Shown: positions 47,500 to 60,800 of the stretch, in pieces | How positions within the stretch are numbered: position 1 is the stretch's first letter | Layout of the letters: every line of letters starts with the position of its first letter | Source of the DNA: Lottia gigantea | Taxonomy: Eukaryota; Mollusca; Gastropoda; Lottiidae | Reading direction: 5' to 3' | Assembly: GCF_000327385.1 (NCBI RefSeq) | Contig: NW_008710284.1 | Span: 926,259-990,258 of the forward strand | DNA length: 64,000 nt | Made by a program: the position numbers and the translations under genes | Notes under the pieces: generated by a model | The model's database searches: none | Told to the model about the DNA's origin: nothing | What the model saw: the letters and a program-made list of their open reading frames with translations, nothing else

Positions 47500-50400
47500 T
47501 ATGTATTAAGTAAATATGTTTTGTTTGTTTTTGTAATAAATGACGAGTGGACCTGGCCGTGAATTAAATCTAAATCAAATTGTTTAGCAAATATTATTTG
47601 GTTCAGCTTTCAATGCATAATTCTACTATTTAAAAAGTTGGCTTTGATAATGCAGAACGAGATAATAATTTGAACAAAGGATTATTTATCTGTTGCTATA
47701 GATCTTTATCAAGATATTTATCAAGCTCGGTGGTTTTTAAATGAAAATTAGTTATTGATACAAAAAATGAAGAGTTAAATCATATTTTGTAACTGCCTAG
47801 GAATTTCAATTACGGATACGTACAAATAACTAACTAAACACTCCTCGGCTCTCCCGATTAGTCGAGTTCCACACACCTTGTTCCCTGTCTTAAAATTTTA
47901 ACAATGAGTTTTAACGATTCTGGAAACAATCTGCCACCAGAACGATTACATCACTCGTTTTGTAGTAGGATAAAAACATGTTTTGATAGCGTGCTAAATT
48001 TGTACGATTTGATTACTTTAGCAGGCTGCGTACACATAATTCGTCTTCTAATCAAGAGACGATACTATTGTTTTGTAATCTTTGGCAATCATTTTCGGAA
48101 ATGTGGTCGGATTTGATATCTGTTGTTTTGTTAAATATGATTAGAGGATGATATTTGGAGGGCATATGGTAAATATTCTGTGATTAATAATAGCGAGGAC
48201 AGATTGGATCGTTCAGTTGATCTACAGTGGTTGTTGAAAGAAACTTTAGTTGAATTGATTGACTAAATGAACTGTAACGTTAGATCATAGATATCATAGA
48301 ATTGTTAGTGTCATTCGATTCTGATTTTAAGAGTAATTTCAAGAACTGACGTAGAGTTTTTGGATTTTCTCTAAGAAGTTGTAGTGATCGATTTAATTGT
48401 TAAAGCTGATGTATGAATTTGGGAACAAAATGTTTTAATTGAGAGACTTTCGTTTATTTTTCTGGTTGGATCATCTTTGGATTGCACTCTCTTGACTTCT
48501 TTTGGGTAAGTTAAAAATCATATTTTGCAAAAGGTTGCTAATACTTTAACTCATGCTCAAATTGGTCAACTTTTCCGTCCATATTCAGCACAGTAAATCC
48601 ACTGAGACGATCTCATTCGGGTGGTCGACATATTGAAATAATTATAATCTGGTAATAATTTCCTACCTGATCTTCCTTACCGTGTTTTATGTTCTTAAGT
48701 TACAGCGTGAGAACATTGGCATCTAACACTTGACTTCTGGAACACATCCAGCATGACTATCTTTAACTAGTTAACAATTAATAGTGCTTGAGAACTGTAG
48801 AGTAAAACCCTTGGTTCATTAGCTCCGCAAAAAAACTTGCCATCACAGAGAAACAATGAGGTGCCTTACCGGGAAAAACCTAACAAAGGACTGGAATCAT
48901 TTTGAGGTCCTGCAAGATCGACACAAAGAAACGCGATCCAGCCTTAGTTCTGTCTCAGCAAAAGCTTGTTTTAATTTAGAAGCTTCACAAGGTCACAACC
49001 AAAAGTCTTGTGGACTATCAGATCGGTTCATTATAACTTAAACAACAATGACCCTGAAAAATCTAAGTATAGAGCATACCCTGAGAACAAAAGTACCTCA
49101 GTGGTCTTTAAACGTCAAGTCCATGCTATCAGTGTTGATCGTGTAGCAGATATAACCTGGTATGTTTACAATCATTAATTCAGACAGACACTTGACTGTT
49201 GATACATAAGTCACATATTGTAGGCATTTGCGTCATTACATTGGCTCTTTACAAATTACAGACTGGCCATAGCTAACCAGAAAGCCAATAATTGTTGAAA
49301 TCTCTGGCATGTTGGCTTTCATTATAAATAAACAGAAAAACGAAATATGAGCACATAAATTGTGGGTAGCCTCAACAGCTGTTGGCAAGTATTTGTATCT
49401 TCGAGTGTATTGTTTACCAGGCGATGTTAAGTGGGGTTCTCTGGTCCTGAATACAAACAATGAACTGATATCTCAGTCCTAGCCACTGATCTAAAACCAA
49501 AATCCAGAGCCACTGACAAAGTTAATAAAGTTGATAACAAGAACAGGAGTATATCACCGCGAAGGATCATTAAGATATACGTATATCACTTTACCACTAT
49601 ACCATTCATAGCTCTGTGGACTCTCTACGAGAGATGTGGAGTCTTCAAAACCATTCACAATGTTACATCATAAGCTCCGGATGTTTGTTAGAGCATGCTC
49701 TGTTTCGCTAGGATAGCACTTACTAGTAAAAGAAATCATCGAAGTGAAGGTACTATTACAAACTAATGATGATATCTACCAGTATATCTTAGCTTTAGTG
49801 CTCATAGTCTTCTGCCCTATTTTTTTTAAGTATGTTAGTTGTGTACTCCTGTCGATGCATGTTTTCATCGGAATTTTAGTTTTTGGGTTAATGGCAATTT
49901 ATACTAAGACTACTTGAAACTGATGAGCTTTTAGACTGAAGTTAGATTGAAGTAAAAAAAAATGTAAAACTATGGTTTGAAAATCTCATTAAGAAGATCT
50001 CTATTTGAGATAAGTTGAATGCTACATGCGTTAAGCCATGAAGAAAGAACAATCACCTTATCTCCAGTCTTCATCAAACTCATTGGCTGATTTCTAAGAT
50101 ATTTTTATTGTGGCTTTTTTCAATTTCCAAAACGTGAACTGTAGATCAAACACCAACGAACGCAGGAAGAATTTGGCAAGATGCTGGAGGGCTCTTCTTC
50201 AATTGTAATGAAATTTGTTCGGCCCACAAACTCTTTTGGGCATCCTTACTTATATTATATGTTCGGCAAACAAGCCAACCGTTGGTCTAAAGAAATGACC
50301 TGCCTTATATCGCCATTGATCTCATTTAGTCATTCAAACTTGTTAAAGTTATAGTGCACTGACTGATTCCTAAAAGAAGATCTGGAAATGACTTTTACAA

Positions 50401-50780
50401 GACATTAACCTATTTGAAGGACAGATAAAAAACGTGAAGTGAAGCAAAAAAAATTCTTTACAACAAGTTTAATGTAAAATTCTTGTTCCCTGGTTTACAG
50501 TAATTATAAATCTGTATCATTTACAGACGTAATATGTTTACAAAAACTTGTTCCAAAAACAAATAGCTCTCAACGTAATGATATACAATATCGGGCCATT
50601 GTTAATTGGCAATTTTCTTAGATATACACTGGTGAAACTGATCGACATATACAATTTAGAAAAATATCATCGAGTTATTGCCAGAGTTATGAGGAAAATG
50701 AGAAATTACATTGTTTAATGTGCGTGGATTACATTGTCTGAATTTCTAAAGTAATGAAGTCGACACGGGGAGAGATGATA
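47500..50780. other. no gene recognised
   Basis: The frame at 47904-48116 starts well (AACAATGAGT) but has no family resemblance. A consensus donor (TTGG|GTAAGT) lies at 48506, downstream of its stop. Nothing else stands out. Confidence 0.4.
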
Positions 50781-50784
50781 TAAG

Positions 50785-51065
50785 ATATAGCAAGGTGGTT
50801 GGTTGCTTTACTCGTTTGTTCACGATGTAGCTGATATGATAAGCTCTTACTGGCCTGTTCTTATCGACACCTGCGAAATCACTGACGCAGTAAGCTTTAA
50901 ATGCGTTGTATCATTAACATATTCAAATCGTCACAAGCAAATACGTGGCCGACCCGACGCAGCAAAGATATGCGTTGCGTTACATATATTCTGATAAAGC
51001 ATATGCAGCAAGGTGGTGGTTGGTTACGTTATTGACATGTTCATATGGACAACAGCGAAGAGTAT
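50785..51065. repeat. direct duplication about 219 bp apart
   Basis: AGCAAGGTGGTTGGTTGC at about 50790 recurs as AGCAAGGTGGTGGTTGGTTA at about 51008. Both are followed by a run with TGTTCA and GAT. Confidence 0.55.
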
Positions 51066-51575
51066 CTGACTCAGTTAACTCGGTTCTGGACGACTCTGAA
51101 AGTAACTGATGGTTGCTTGTTAAAATTTAGGTTGTGCAGAAATAAAAAGTTCAATTGCAACAAATTGCTTATGATTTTAAAACTCTACGTAAGGTTCGGT
51201 TGTTTGATTATTGCTCTCTACTCGAGTTAATAATTCAATCAAGACCATGATTATTATAAGAATTATTTCGATGGGAAAATGACAGGTTATCGATAAAAAT
51301 GCCAGAAAAAAAGCATGGTACGTGATGTTTTTATTAGCATTTCAGAATATATTCTCCATCCTCTGTCAGATATTCAGGTTGGCTGGTTTTTAATAAGCTA
51401 ACAGGAAGAGGAAGAATTCCCGGCCATTGCTCCACGTTTTTGTATGAATATTATATCATGTGACGTTGTTTTTGTACCCAGAAAAGACTTGGTAGAACAT
51501 TCCTATTATTGCTAAAAAGGATATGTCATTGGTTGTTGAAACGGCATTTATTACACAACTATTAGCAATGCATCT

Positions 51576-51990
51576 ACAACTCGAAGCTAATGACTGTCAA
51601 CTCAAACCTAGTGACTGTCAACTCGAAGCTAGTGACTGTCAACTCAAACCTAGTGACTGTCAACTCAAACCTAGTGACTGTCAACCCGAAGCTAGTGACT
51701 GTCAACTCAAACCTAGTGACTGTCAACTCGAAGCTAGTGACTGTCAACTCAAACCTAGTGACTGTCAACTCGAAGCTAGTGACTGTCAACTCAAAGCTAG
51801 TGACTATCAACTCGAAACTAGTGACTGTCAACTCAAAGCTAGTGACTGTCAACTGTAAGTTTATGACTGTCAACAGGAAGTTTGGTACCATCAACCGGAA
51901 GCTATTGACTGTAAACCGGAAATTTGGTACCATCAAACGGACGATTTGTAACTGTCAACCGGGAGTTTGGGACTGTTAACCGGAAGTTCT
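51576..51990. repeat. 21-bp minisatellite with 42-bp higher-order unit
   Basis: From about 51576 to 51870, 21-bp units alternate between GTCAACTCAAACCTAGTGAC and GTCAACTCGAAGCTAGTGAC types, making a 42-bp higher-order period. Units to about 51990 are decayed. Since 21 is a multiple of three, two plus frames and a minus frame stay open with heptad texts such as DCQLKPS. No start or splice context supports coding. Confidence 0.93.
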
Positions 51991-51994
51991 GTAC

Positions 51995-53260
51995 TACAGC
52001 AAGAGAACTCTTCAACAAGAAGTCGTAAAACGCCATTTGGTCCGTTATTGCTACTGTTTTGAAATGTCATTTGAATAACTGTCTGGTGATGCCATAAAAA
52101 CTTATTCTATTCATAGACTCTTTCAGATTAATGTGTGTTTTAATTTCCTAGCTCGGGGTTGTGGTGTTCTTTTCTATATTGGGCTTGGGCTTGAAAAGGA
52201 TGTGTTCGCGCGTCTTATTCAGCAGGTCCTTCTTGTTGTATTTAAGGGTAATTTGAATGTCTAGTTTGTAGACTTACTGAAATCATTTCGGACAGAAGCT
52301 ATGTCCTCTACAAACCCACCCACGCACCTCATTACAGACGTTACTAATAATCTAGCTGGTAGCCCTATTATCATGGATTCATTAATTCATTTCATTCAGT
52401 GTATTAGAAATTACTAGTACATAACATTGTATTTCATTTCATTTAGATTAACCAGGTCCTTGAAAGACCTTGGCTCGTTCGCTAAATGATTTGTCGTCGA
52501 AGCAATTACATCTACTGACGACCAATAAAGTCCGACTTTAATCGCATTTCGTCTTCATCATAATACTATTAGTATTCCGATCGCTACTCGATTAATTAAT
52601 TCAATCTCCAAATCTCAGTTAATTCGCCATTATTAACAAAAGCAAGATTTCCACGGCCATTAAGCGACTTCACAAATCCCTAGTCTCTTGGCAACCATTT
52701 CAAGTCCTGCAGTAAATGGTTGTCGTAAATTGTGATTGGTGAGCAATTATCATCAGTATAAATTCAATCAATTAATTTGATTCCATTTAGTGCGGAGCTA
52801 GATTACCGGAACAAATAGATCCTGTCATATCAAACTTTGATGACCAGTTTCTATTTTCCAGTCGTTTATCGCTATATAAGCCTGCTTTTATGAGGTTACC
52901 AGTCATTCGAGACTACACGTTCTGCTTGACAATCATTAGATGTCCGACAGTCTTGTTTGACCTTGAAGATCATAAAGGTCACTTCCTCACGCGATCTGGA
53001 CGTCAGACGACTTCCAATTCTAATCCCGCGTCTTTTGTTGGCATTTGTTGAAAGAGATGACAGTTCCTATTGGATATTGTGTTCGTATTCACTTATTTTG
53101 ACGTTGTTTTGAAGGTCGAAGGTTCGATTGGATTTTGTTGTCTGTAAAAAAATCGATTCTGTATAGGGCTGCCAATTTGTTGAATGAAAATATTTAGCAT
53201 TTTGTATCCGAGTCAATCTGGGTTCTCTTTGTAGGTAGACCTAATGCAGATTGAGGAAAC
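51995..53260. other. no gene recognised
   Basis: Contains a short CATTTCATTTCATT run near 52432-52445 and no supported exon. Confidence 0.45.
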
Positions 53261-53267
53261 TGGCACA

Positions 53268-53370
53268 TCAGAAGGGCCTTTACACCAGGAGGGTCTTTAC
53301 GTCAGAAGGGTCTTTACGTCAGAAGAGTCTTTACGTCAGAAGGGTCTTTACGTCAGAAGGGTCTTAATGT
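53268..53370. repeat. 18-bp minisatellite, five copies
   Basis: Units of AAGGGTCTTTACGTCAG; the middle copies are nearly identical and the first is diverged. In-frame period, so the overlapping 95-codon frame is a by-product. Confidence 0.9.
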
Positions 53371-53379
53371 TTGTAAGGA

Positions 53380-54335
53380 TGCTTACAGTTCGAATTGGGT
53401 GGATGAATAAGTGCTGTCACCTCACCTCACCTAGTGATCGTCTAAACCAGTCTTATAAAGTCAATTTAATTCAAAATTATGTTATGCTCGTAAACATTAC
53501 TATCACTTCCCACACAAACCCCGGGGAATAAGTTTAAAGTTGTCTCGTATTTCTTTGAATAAGGATTGAAAAAAGTAGGACATGAATCATTTTGTTATAA
53601 TTTTTAAAGATTAATCATTTAATAGGAAACAAGAAGCTATGGTTGTTCAACTTTGTCGATTAGCACATTTCCCTCGAGTCTTCTCAGTTTCTTTCTGCCA
53701 TGTTTTTGTCATGATTTCAAGATTGATTACATTTATGAATTTGATTTTCGGAATAATTGTCTGTCGAGAATGTCCAGACCGATTGCTGAATAAAATGGAA
53801 TAGGTACGTTAAGGTTGGATGATGTTCAAAATTTGATAAGATTGCCCAGACCGATTGCTGAATAGAACAGGAAGAAGTAGACACATGTATATTATGACTA
53901 GATGATCTAGTCTAAAATTTGTTAAGGGGCGTGGTTTAAACGACTTTGCTACAAAGTGACGTAACTTCCTTGAAGCGTTATGATTTCAAACGCTGTAATG
54001 TCCCCAATTAGCCTAGCAATGACCTGTAAACTAGGGGACGTAACTTCTGTGAACTTTCTTCATTTCCAATGCAATAATGACATTACGTAACAAGTGCAAA
54101 TCGAACTACGTGTTGAAAATGAGCTTATTAGTGTCAATGTCTCGGATAATTAGGACAATCAAGAGGTTCTTATTATGTCATTATATTCAATTAAGGATCC
54201 GTATTGTTCTGGGTTATGTCATTGATGCTTGAATCGAACGCACCTGATCTGTAATATATGCATGATACCGCCCACTTCTTTCGATAGTTAAGATCGAATG
54301 CGCCTGAGATGTGCCCCGGGACTGAGGCTGACTCG
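53380..54335. other. no gene recognised
   Basis: CAGACCGATTGCTGAATA recurs at about 53778 and 53847, a small direct repeat. Otherwise unremarkable. Confidence 0.45.
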
Positions 54336-54339
54336 ACTT

Positions 54340-54475
54340 TGACCCCCAAATTATCAACATTTACCCCTACCCAACAATAAACATCCGAACAAGCAAGACA
54401 ATTCTGTTAATCAAAATCTCACCCAAAGTATGGCAAAATCGAGAATAAAAGTTGTATAGTAGTGGACTCCTCCAC
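54340..54475 (-). repeat. dispersed repeat, reverse copy
   Basis: The reverse complement of 54370-54475 matches 62476-62570: GGAGGAGTCCA, ACTATACAACTTTTATTCTC, GATTTTGCCATAC, then CAGAATTGTCTTGCTTGT. Family unknown. Confidence 0.8.
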
Positions 54476-54479
54476 AATC

Positions 54480-55860
54480 AGGTGTTTCGAAAAGAGTACG
54501 CATGTTATACAGTGTTATTTAATTGTGGTTCCTACCATCTGGGATGACTATTGGACCAGACCATGTCGACTCAGTAGAACTCCGAGATGACAGAAGATCT
54601 GTTAGATAAAAGGTCAAGATATAGAAAATACACTCTGGGGAATACTCTGATTGATTTTTGTATCATTAACACAAATTACGACTACTGTAAATTTCTGAAT
54701 TAAATTGAACGGAGTTTTACGTTCTATTTGTGTGTAAATTAGATACGATCTGGTTAGGATTAAGGTATCTTGATAGTTCCCAGCTCGTACTGCTGAGCAC
54801 AAAGAGGAAATTCTTCCTTACCCTTACAAAAAATTCATAATGGCAGAAGTTTCATTATGAAGGTCTGTTCACGTCTCGCCTGACGATGTGGTCTGTTGAA
54901 GATTCACGTGACTCGGTCGTCTGCAACATGTGATGATTTATCATTGTGTTGGTGAGAACTATGAAGCAACAGCAGATTCGTCGCAGATCTGTCTCACTAG
55001 GTGGCGTGATGTGATATATCACTTCCGGTTTGCTTTGATTGGATTTGTCCTCCTTCAGCTATTGGACGTGAGGGAATTGAAAGTCAGATTTGTTTTATAT
55101 TGGTCTGTTTTATACGCCAAGGGGGATATATTATTAATAAAATTCATGTAACTCTTCTAAATATGTTTGATATCCGATGGTAATTTCCCATAATATGTAG
55201 AGAATCTTTTGACGTTAAGTCGATTTTGATTGGTTCAGGACGGCGGGGTTACCTTGGGCAGAATGTTTTCATCTAATCCAACTTTATTCCTACATCATAT
55301 TTGAATAAACTGAACAAGCAACTGTATTTCAATTGCCCAAGAACCAGCGTTTTATGAGGAGATATACGTCAACAATATGGTTCGTTCTTGCATCACATTG
55401 GCATTGACTTCATGATTCATTAGCCGGGAACCAATTAATTGTCCAAAGTAATATGCTCTCAATTAGCGCTTCTGATTGGATCTAGTTTCATTATTTGATT
55501 AGAAATTTCTTTGACGTCATATCAATTTTGATTGGCTATGAACCAAAATGATTGACAAGGAATTATAAATACATTCCTTTCATTACGTGCTATCTGGAAT
55601 CAATTAACAATAGAGAAAATAAGAGTCGGAGTTTATCATATCATCATTTCTTCAAGAGGTCTGGTATTTCACGCTGATAGCAGACTTGTAGCAACATATT
55701 ACCGCCGTGTTCATAGTTTCCATTTCACTGGGTTCTAAGTCCACTTACCATACTTTACGGTAGAAGTTGCTGATTTCAGGTGATAGGTACAGACAGATTT
55801 CGTTGGATTAGCTTGCAATTCAGCGTCTTTTCTACAAAAACTAAACTCGGGAGTAAAGTG
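54480..55860. other. no gene recognised
   Basis: A reverse SINE-like scrap (ACGGAGTTTTACGTTCTA) lies near 54710. No exon supported. Confidence 0.45.
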
Positions 55861-55863
55861 GCT

Positions 55864-56235
55864 TCAACTTTGTGATTTGTATTGACTTTTAGAAGAAGGC
55901 TTCTGATAATTGGACGGGTAGAGTACTGGATTGGTATATGCTGGTTTTCTGTTCCACCTTTTACCAGTGCTCTTCTGAAGTTTACGTGAACATGGTGTTT
56001 TGACGGACCTTCTGTTTGACCAAGCAGCCAACGGAAGAGTGCTGTTTGGTGATTTTTGTCGCGCCTTTGAGATACTCGAATCCTGCTGTTTGTTTCTGAG
56101 GATCATATTTGTATTATGTAGCGGTGATCTGATTCTACCATCTTTTGAATTGAACGTGTTCATACTTTGGAAGTGGTGACTTTTAATTCGGATTACTGAG
56201 TTCGTTTTGCCGTAACCTTCCATTGAAATCTGCAT
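55864..56235 (-). CDS. hypothetical 123-residue basic, low-complexity protein
   Basis: Longest repeat-free frame in the right half. The protein starts MQISMEGYGKTNSVIRI and is rich in Ser, Lys, Asn, Arg and Pro, with KSPNS, SNRRS and KPSSKSQYKSQS segments; it would be disordered and basic. No domain, signal peptide or membrane segment. The ATG context is acceptable (ACGAAATGC). An in-frame second Met at residue 5 follows a weak acceptor-like TGCAG, so it could also be an internal exon. It lies antisense inside the presumed intron of the plus-strand gene. A chance open frame remains possible. Confidence 0.3.
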   Translation of the reverse strand: MQISMEGYGKTNSVIRIKSHHFQSMNTFNSKDGRIRSPLHNTNMILRNKQQDSSISKARQKSPNSTLPLAAWSNRRSVKTPCSRKLQKSTGKRWNRKPAYTNPVLYPSNYQKPSSKSQYKSQS

Positions 56236-56328
56236 TTCGTTTTAAATTTCATAATATTTTAGTTAATTTGAAAAGGTAGGAAAATTAATTTTATTACCCC
56301 CCTCCTCTATTTTAATTAACCATTTTAT

Positions 56329-56372
56329 TCATTCATTCATTCATTCTCTTTTTTCATTCATTCATTCATTCA
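56329..56372. repeat. (CATT)n microsatellite, two blocks
   Basis: CATTCATTCATTCATTC, a short T-rich interruption, and a second similar block. Confidence 0.9.
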
Positions 56373-56724
56373 CTTTGTATACTAAATATGCACCTCCGCA
56401 CCTCGTACAATCGTTGATGATTTTAATTTACCAATAAATGTCTTAAATTCAACTCATTTCTTAAACAAATAAATAAGATAATGGTTTTTTCCGCCTCGCT
56501 CGTTCCAATATGATAAGATGGTAGACGTATTTGTCATGCGTCTAAAAGTGTAGATGGAATCTTTTCCTTACCCCCCCCGGGGAGACGAGCAGAGAGCACG
56601 TCATCAGGCCATTACAAAGATCTACCGACCTGATACTAGGGTTTGGAATTGAACGAACCCCTCGAGAGAATTGAAATTTATTTCATATAAAGGTACAATA
56701 TTGCGTTAAGAGATATTGGTCAAG

Positions 56725-56915
56725 TCGGAGGATTCGAACCCATGTCAATACAGAAGTCAATTTGTGCAAGACTGGTGTATTGATATAAGAATTTCTATAT
56801 ATAGGGTAATAACCGATCTCGTCGTAAAAAGATATCAAACTAAGTCAGACACCCCTACTATAGATTGATATATGGTAATCTAGTCTAGTAGAACGATTCG
56901 AACCCATGGCGTTGT
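56725..56915 (-). other. two tRNA-like B-box sequences
   Basis: On the minus strand CATGGGTTCGAATC occurs at both 56740 and 56900 regions, matching the Pol III B box GGTTCGAATCC. Flanking bases do not pair into a five-base T stem, and no convincing anticodon or acceptor stem forms, so these are decayed tRNA-derived copies rather than functional tRNAs. Confidence 0.35.
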
Positions 56916-57514
56916 ATTATGGTGTGTGTATTAATACGCAAAGTTTAAGTATTTACTAAACCATTATCGAATGTACTGTCTGACCTAAAATCGTCTCAAA
57001 ATCCATAAACTCCGGCTAAATATATTTCAATATTCACAATCATGCTCTGGGCTTTTTCCATCACGATTTCCGTCGATAGAAAATAGGATTTTAAATCCGT
57101 CTTGTCGATTACCTTTTAATGAATTGACTAAGATGATGTTCAATTCAATTCGAAAACTAGATTTTTTACAGCCCGGTATAACATTTCATTGATGTGTGTC
57201 AATCATCAGCAGTTTGGAAGCCTCCTTCGCGGTGCGAATAGCCACAGCCTAACTAGTAACACCTTACACGAGAGTCGTGGCTGATATTATCGTATGGACA
57301 TTAATGCCCTCCTTTCTAGGTCATTAGAACAGCCAGACAATAGAGACATCCTCTCACTGAACGGAAATAAAGTTACCCAAATCCAATGTATTCCACCGTG
57401 GAAATTAATGGGTTTAATATTATAGCTTTCTATTTTCATGATCTGGGTCATGCTCCTCAACGAGTTCAATCAAGACACCTTGACACTTGCAATAAGTGGA
57501 GAAATGATTCCCAA

Positions 57515-57830
57515 AATTATTTGAAAGAATTTCGTAGCTTAATTTCATTATTAAGGTCTAACGATCTTGTAATAAGTTCTCAGTGGTCAACGATTTCATC
57601 AAAACTATTTGACTCTCTCAATGAGCTGGCTTCTCAATTTCCAAAACTTATTTGAAAGAGATTTCAAGCTTAACTTCATTAATAAGTTCTCAGTGGTCAG
57701 TGATTTCATCAAAACTATTTGACTCTGAATAAGCTGGGCTTGGTTCTCTATACTTTCCAGATATAATTTCCAAAACTTATTTGAAAGAATCTCTCATCTT
57801 AACTTGATTATTTGGGTCTAACTGTCCTGT
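57515..57830. repeat. about 130-bp tandem duplication, 2.5 copies
   Basis: ATTTGAAAGA...TTC, TAATAAGTTCTCAGTGGTCA and GATTTCATCAAAACTATTTG recur in two units, with a third partial unit (CCAAAACTTATTTGAAAGAA). The 89-codon frame at 57386 runs into it. Confidence 0.85.
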
Positions 57831-57834
57831 AAAA

Positions 57835-60800
57835 CGCAGGAGTTGTATAGAAACCCCTCGGTCTGAAAGAATGGCCAAAAATCTATAAAATCTAAAAGAA
57901 AAATCATCTTTTCAACTCCATCTTCACGGTCTATCAATAGCCGCATTATGATGACGTTTCCATTCAACTGTTTTCTTTGCAGTCAAACGCTTTTGTTATG
58001 TTTCGCGGTTAATAAAAGAGCTAGCTTCATTCAGAACCTCGGTTCAAACAGGAGGACTAAAAACTAGGCAGATAGATTCATTTATATAGACTGGAAAGTT
58101 AAACTAATCCGTTAGCAGCATCCGCTTAATGAAACACAAGGTAGTGGCTAATAAGATTTTTCAGGAAGGAACCCATAGCACGTGATATTTCAGAAATGCG
58201 ATAATGATGAGAGAGGGGGGTCCAGACCAGTCTCAGTTTTGCCCCTACACTCCTCCACCGCGCTACTTTTGAGGAGCATACGCAATGTGGCATGGATTCC
58301 CTCATCCACCGAAACTTTGGTACCGAACATTTACCTCTACTTAAAAGATAACGATTGTTCTTACATTTATTTAATACGCTTGTAGTTTCTTATCATTACA
58401 ATATCAAATTTATAGTTACATAAATCTGCCCCAACCTTCCAAGGTTAGTTCTATATATAGACACTTCAAACGTAAATTCGAAACATGGTTACCTTCAAGT
58501 GAAGGCGATTGCGTGATTTAAGCAATTTGGCTCCTGGTAGATTGAATTTCAGAATGTGGGAGAACAGTTTTGCGGGGTCAGAAACGTAGCTGATGTTAGT
58601 TTGTTATGCTAGTGGGTAATTCAACCTTACAACTAGTTCGTCTCAAACTGGTCATATCTTCTGATCGTTAACATAGCTAAAATGTTTATCTGGTACTTGG
58701 TTAGCGGTTAATTTGGATATGCAAATTTGTATCCCGTCCATAGAATCCACGAGGCTAATGATGTTTACTTGGCATTTGTGCATATTAGAAAACATCCTCC
58801 ATGCGGAAGGAAATCTGTTTAAGGAACATCAATATCGAATGGAAGTTTAAAATAACCAATCAATAGAGACACGCTTAATTAATATTAAGCCTAATGAACG
58901 AATCATCAATGGGTGGTATTTAGATATTCTCCTCATTAAGATAGTTTTAATTACGGTCTATTATTCTCTTCGCTTGAATACAACTCGCTTAATTACAAGT
59001 ATTTACGTGGGTGTATTTAAGATGACAGATAGCCACAGAGTGCTATCCGGTGTTCTGGAAGCCTTTCCTCATTTACAGCTCAGCGTAGCTAACGAACTCG
59101 GGGATGTAAACCTTCACGAACAGAAGGTCACCGACCCACAGGAATTATCATGAGAAATACGTTAGCACGTAGTAGCTTTCTGAGATAACATGGACTTCAT
59201 GATGTTCCAGGGCAGAATGTGATTCATAAATATTAAAAAGGAAAAGCAATGCTTCAGCCAATAGCAACAGAATATCACAATCCAATTACAGACAATTACA
59301 CAGAGCACAGTAAGTTACATCAGTAACGTGCAGGTAGCTCAAGTAAAATTCTCTCAAACAATCAAACTAAGATAATGATAGGTCTACTGATAAAAATCTG
59401 TACAGGTAGGACTATTCCACTTACAGAAAATATCGTCCAAGACGAAATCAGGAGCAATAATAATATAGTATCGCGCTCCTCAAACGAGAAGTACCATCAG
59501 GTATTTCGTAAAGAATAATTACAACTTATACTTGGACTGTGAACTTGTCACTAAAATACAGATTTCCTGTGAATAATTTAATAGAAGACGATTATTTGAC
59601 AGAAAAAAATGTAATCTTTCTTGAAATAGATTTCTAATTGATTTGAGGTGTATCAATAATTCATCGTTATACGCCTTCGAGTGTAAGTTTTATTTTCCAA
59701 AACTGGTTCGCGTCGGAGTTAACCTTAATATTTCAAATTAAAATTGAATTCTCAAATTGGAAAAAAAACTAGAATAGCAGGAGACAATAGGAAATGAGTT
59801 ATCAGTTTCCATAAGTAGGGTAGAGGACGCAGGTGCTTTCTATTTATAGCAGATACCCCTGAATAGTGAGTTAATTTTACCATCGATTTTTGAAAAATGA
59901 CCGAAAACTAAAATTACCAATAAGGTTTAAACAAATATATCCTATTTTATTAGTTTTCATCCAGGCTGGAATAAACTCTCAGAAAGTAGCTTGCCAGATT
60001 TATGTATATAAAATCCCCTTTTTTGATCGTTTTTTCCCCGTCCAACCACATCTAATCCCAAGCTATAACGATTTCCAATGAAATAAGAGCTAGTATTATG
60101 ATGTATGGGAATGGAAACAGTAGAAATAAGCTGGTGTTTAAATCAATATCGCTCACTAACCTATGTGATACTCTACTCTACCGAGTTTCTAGTTCAATTC
60201 ACCGTACTCTTGCTGCCTGATACACTATCAGTCTGTTGGAATTTAATCTTATCTGCTCTGTTTTGTGAAATTTTGGATTTGAACTTCGTGATGTGAGCAA
60301 TTTCATTAGTGTTTTGGGATCGTGTAATTATTGGATGGCCTACGCAATTCGCGGTTCGGTGTTATTAAATAAACTTTCGTGAAGAAGTTCTAAAATTCCT
60401 TAGTGTGTAAGTGGAGTTCTAGTAAATATCTTGGGACCGTGCCGGACCCTAACACTCTCAAAGGGTTTGTAAACTTTTGCTAGTAAAATGTGATTTGAAT
60501 TTACTATATGATTCCGTGTTGAAAGAGTTCATTTCTCTTGGTGTCATGTTAAATACCCCGCAAGTTTTCTCACTGTAGATCTCTCCGATTCTAAAGATTT
60601 TCAACTTTTTGTACTTTAGGTTTAGGTTAAGTGTCGTGTTTCTGTCTAGTTTGATATGACTCAATGCATGTAACGTATTCTATGTGAAATCTTACATTAC
60701 GATTACTTACGTTCATTATTATCGGTAGTTTTGTTACCAAAAATGAGGCACTTAAAGATAGATTTTGGGTAGATAATAGAGACAGGAATCGTTAGTCTCG

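Noticed and set aside
51523-51979. Open frames of 111-129 codons on both strands
   Set aside because: Created by the 21-bp minisatellite whose period is a multiple of three.
56725-56770. Functional tRNA gene
   Set aside because: The B box is good but the T stem does not pair and no anticodon or acceptor stem forms.
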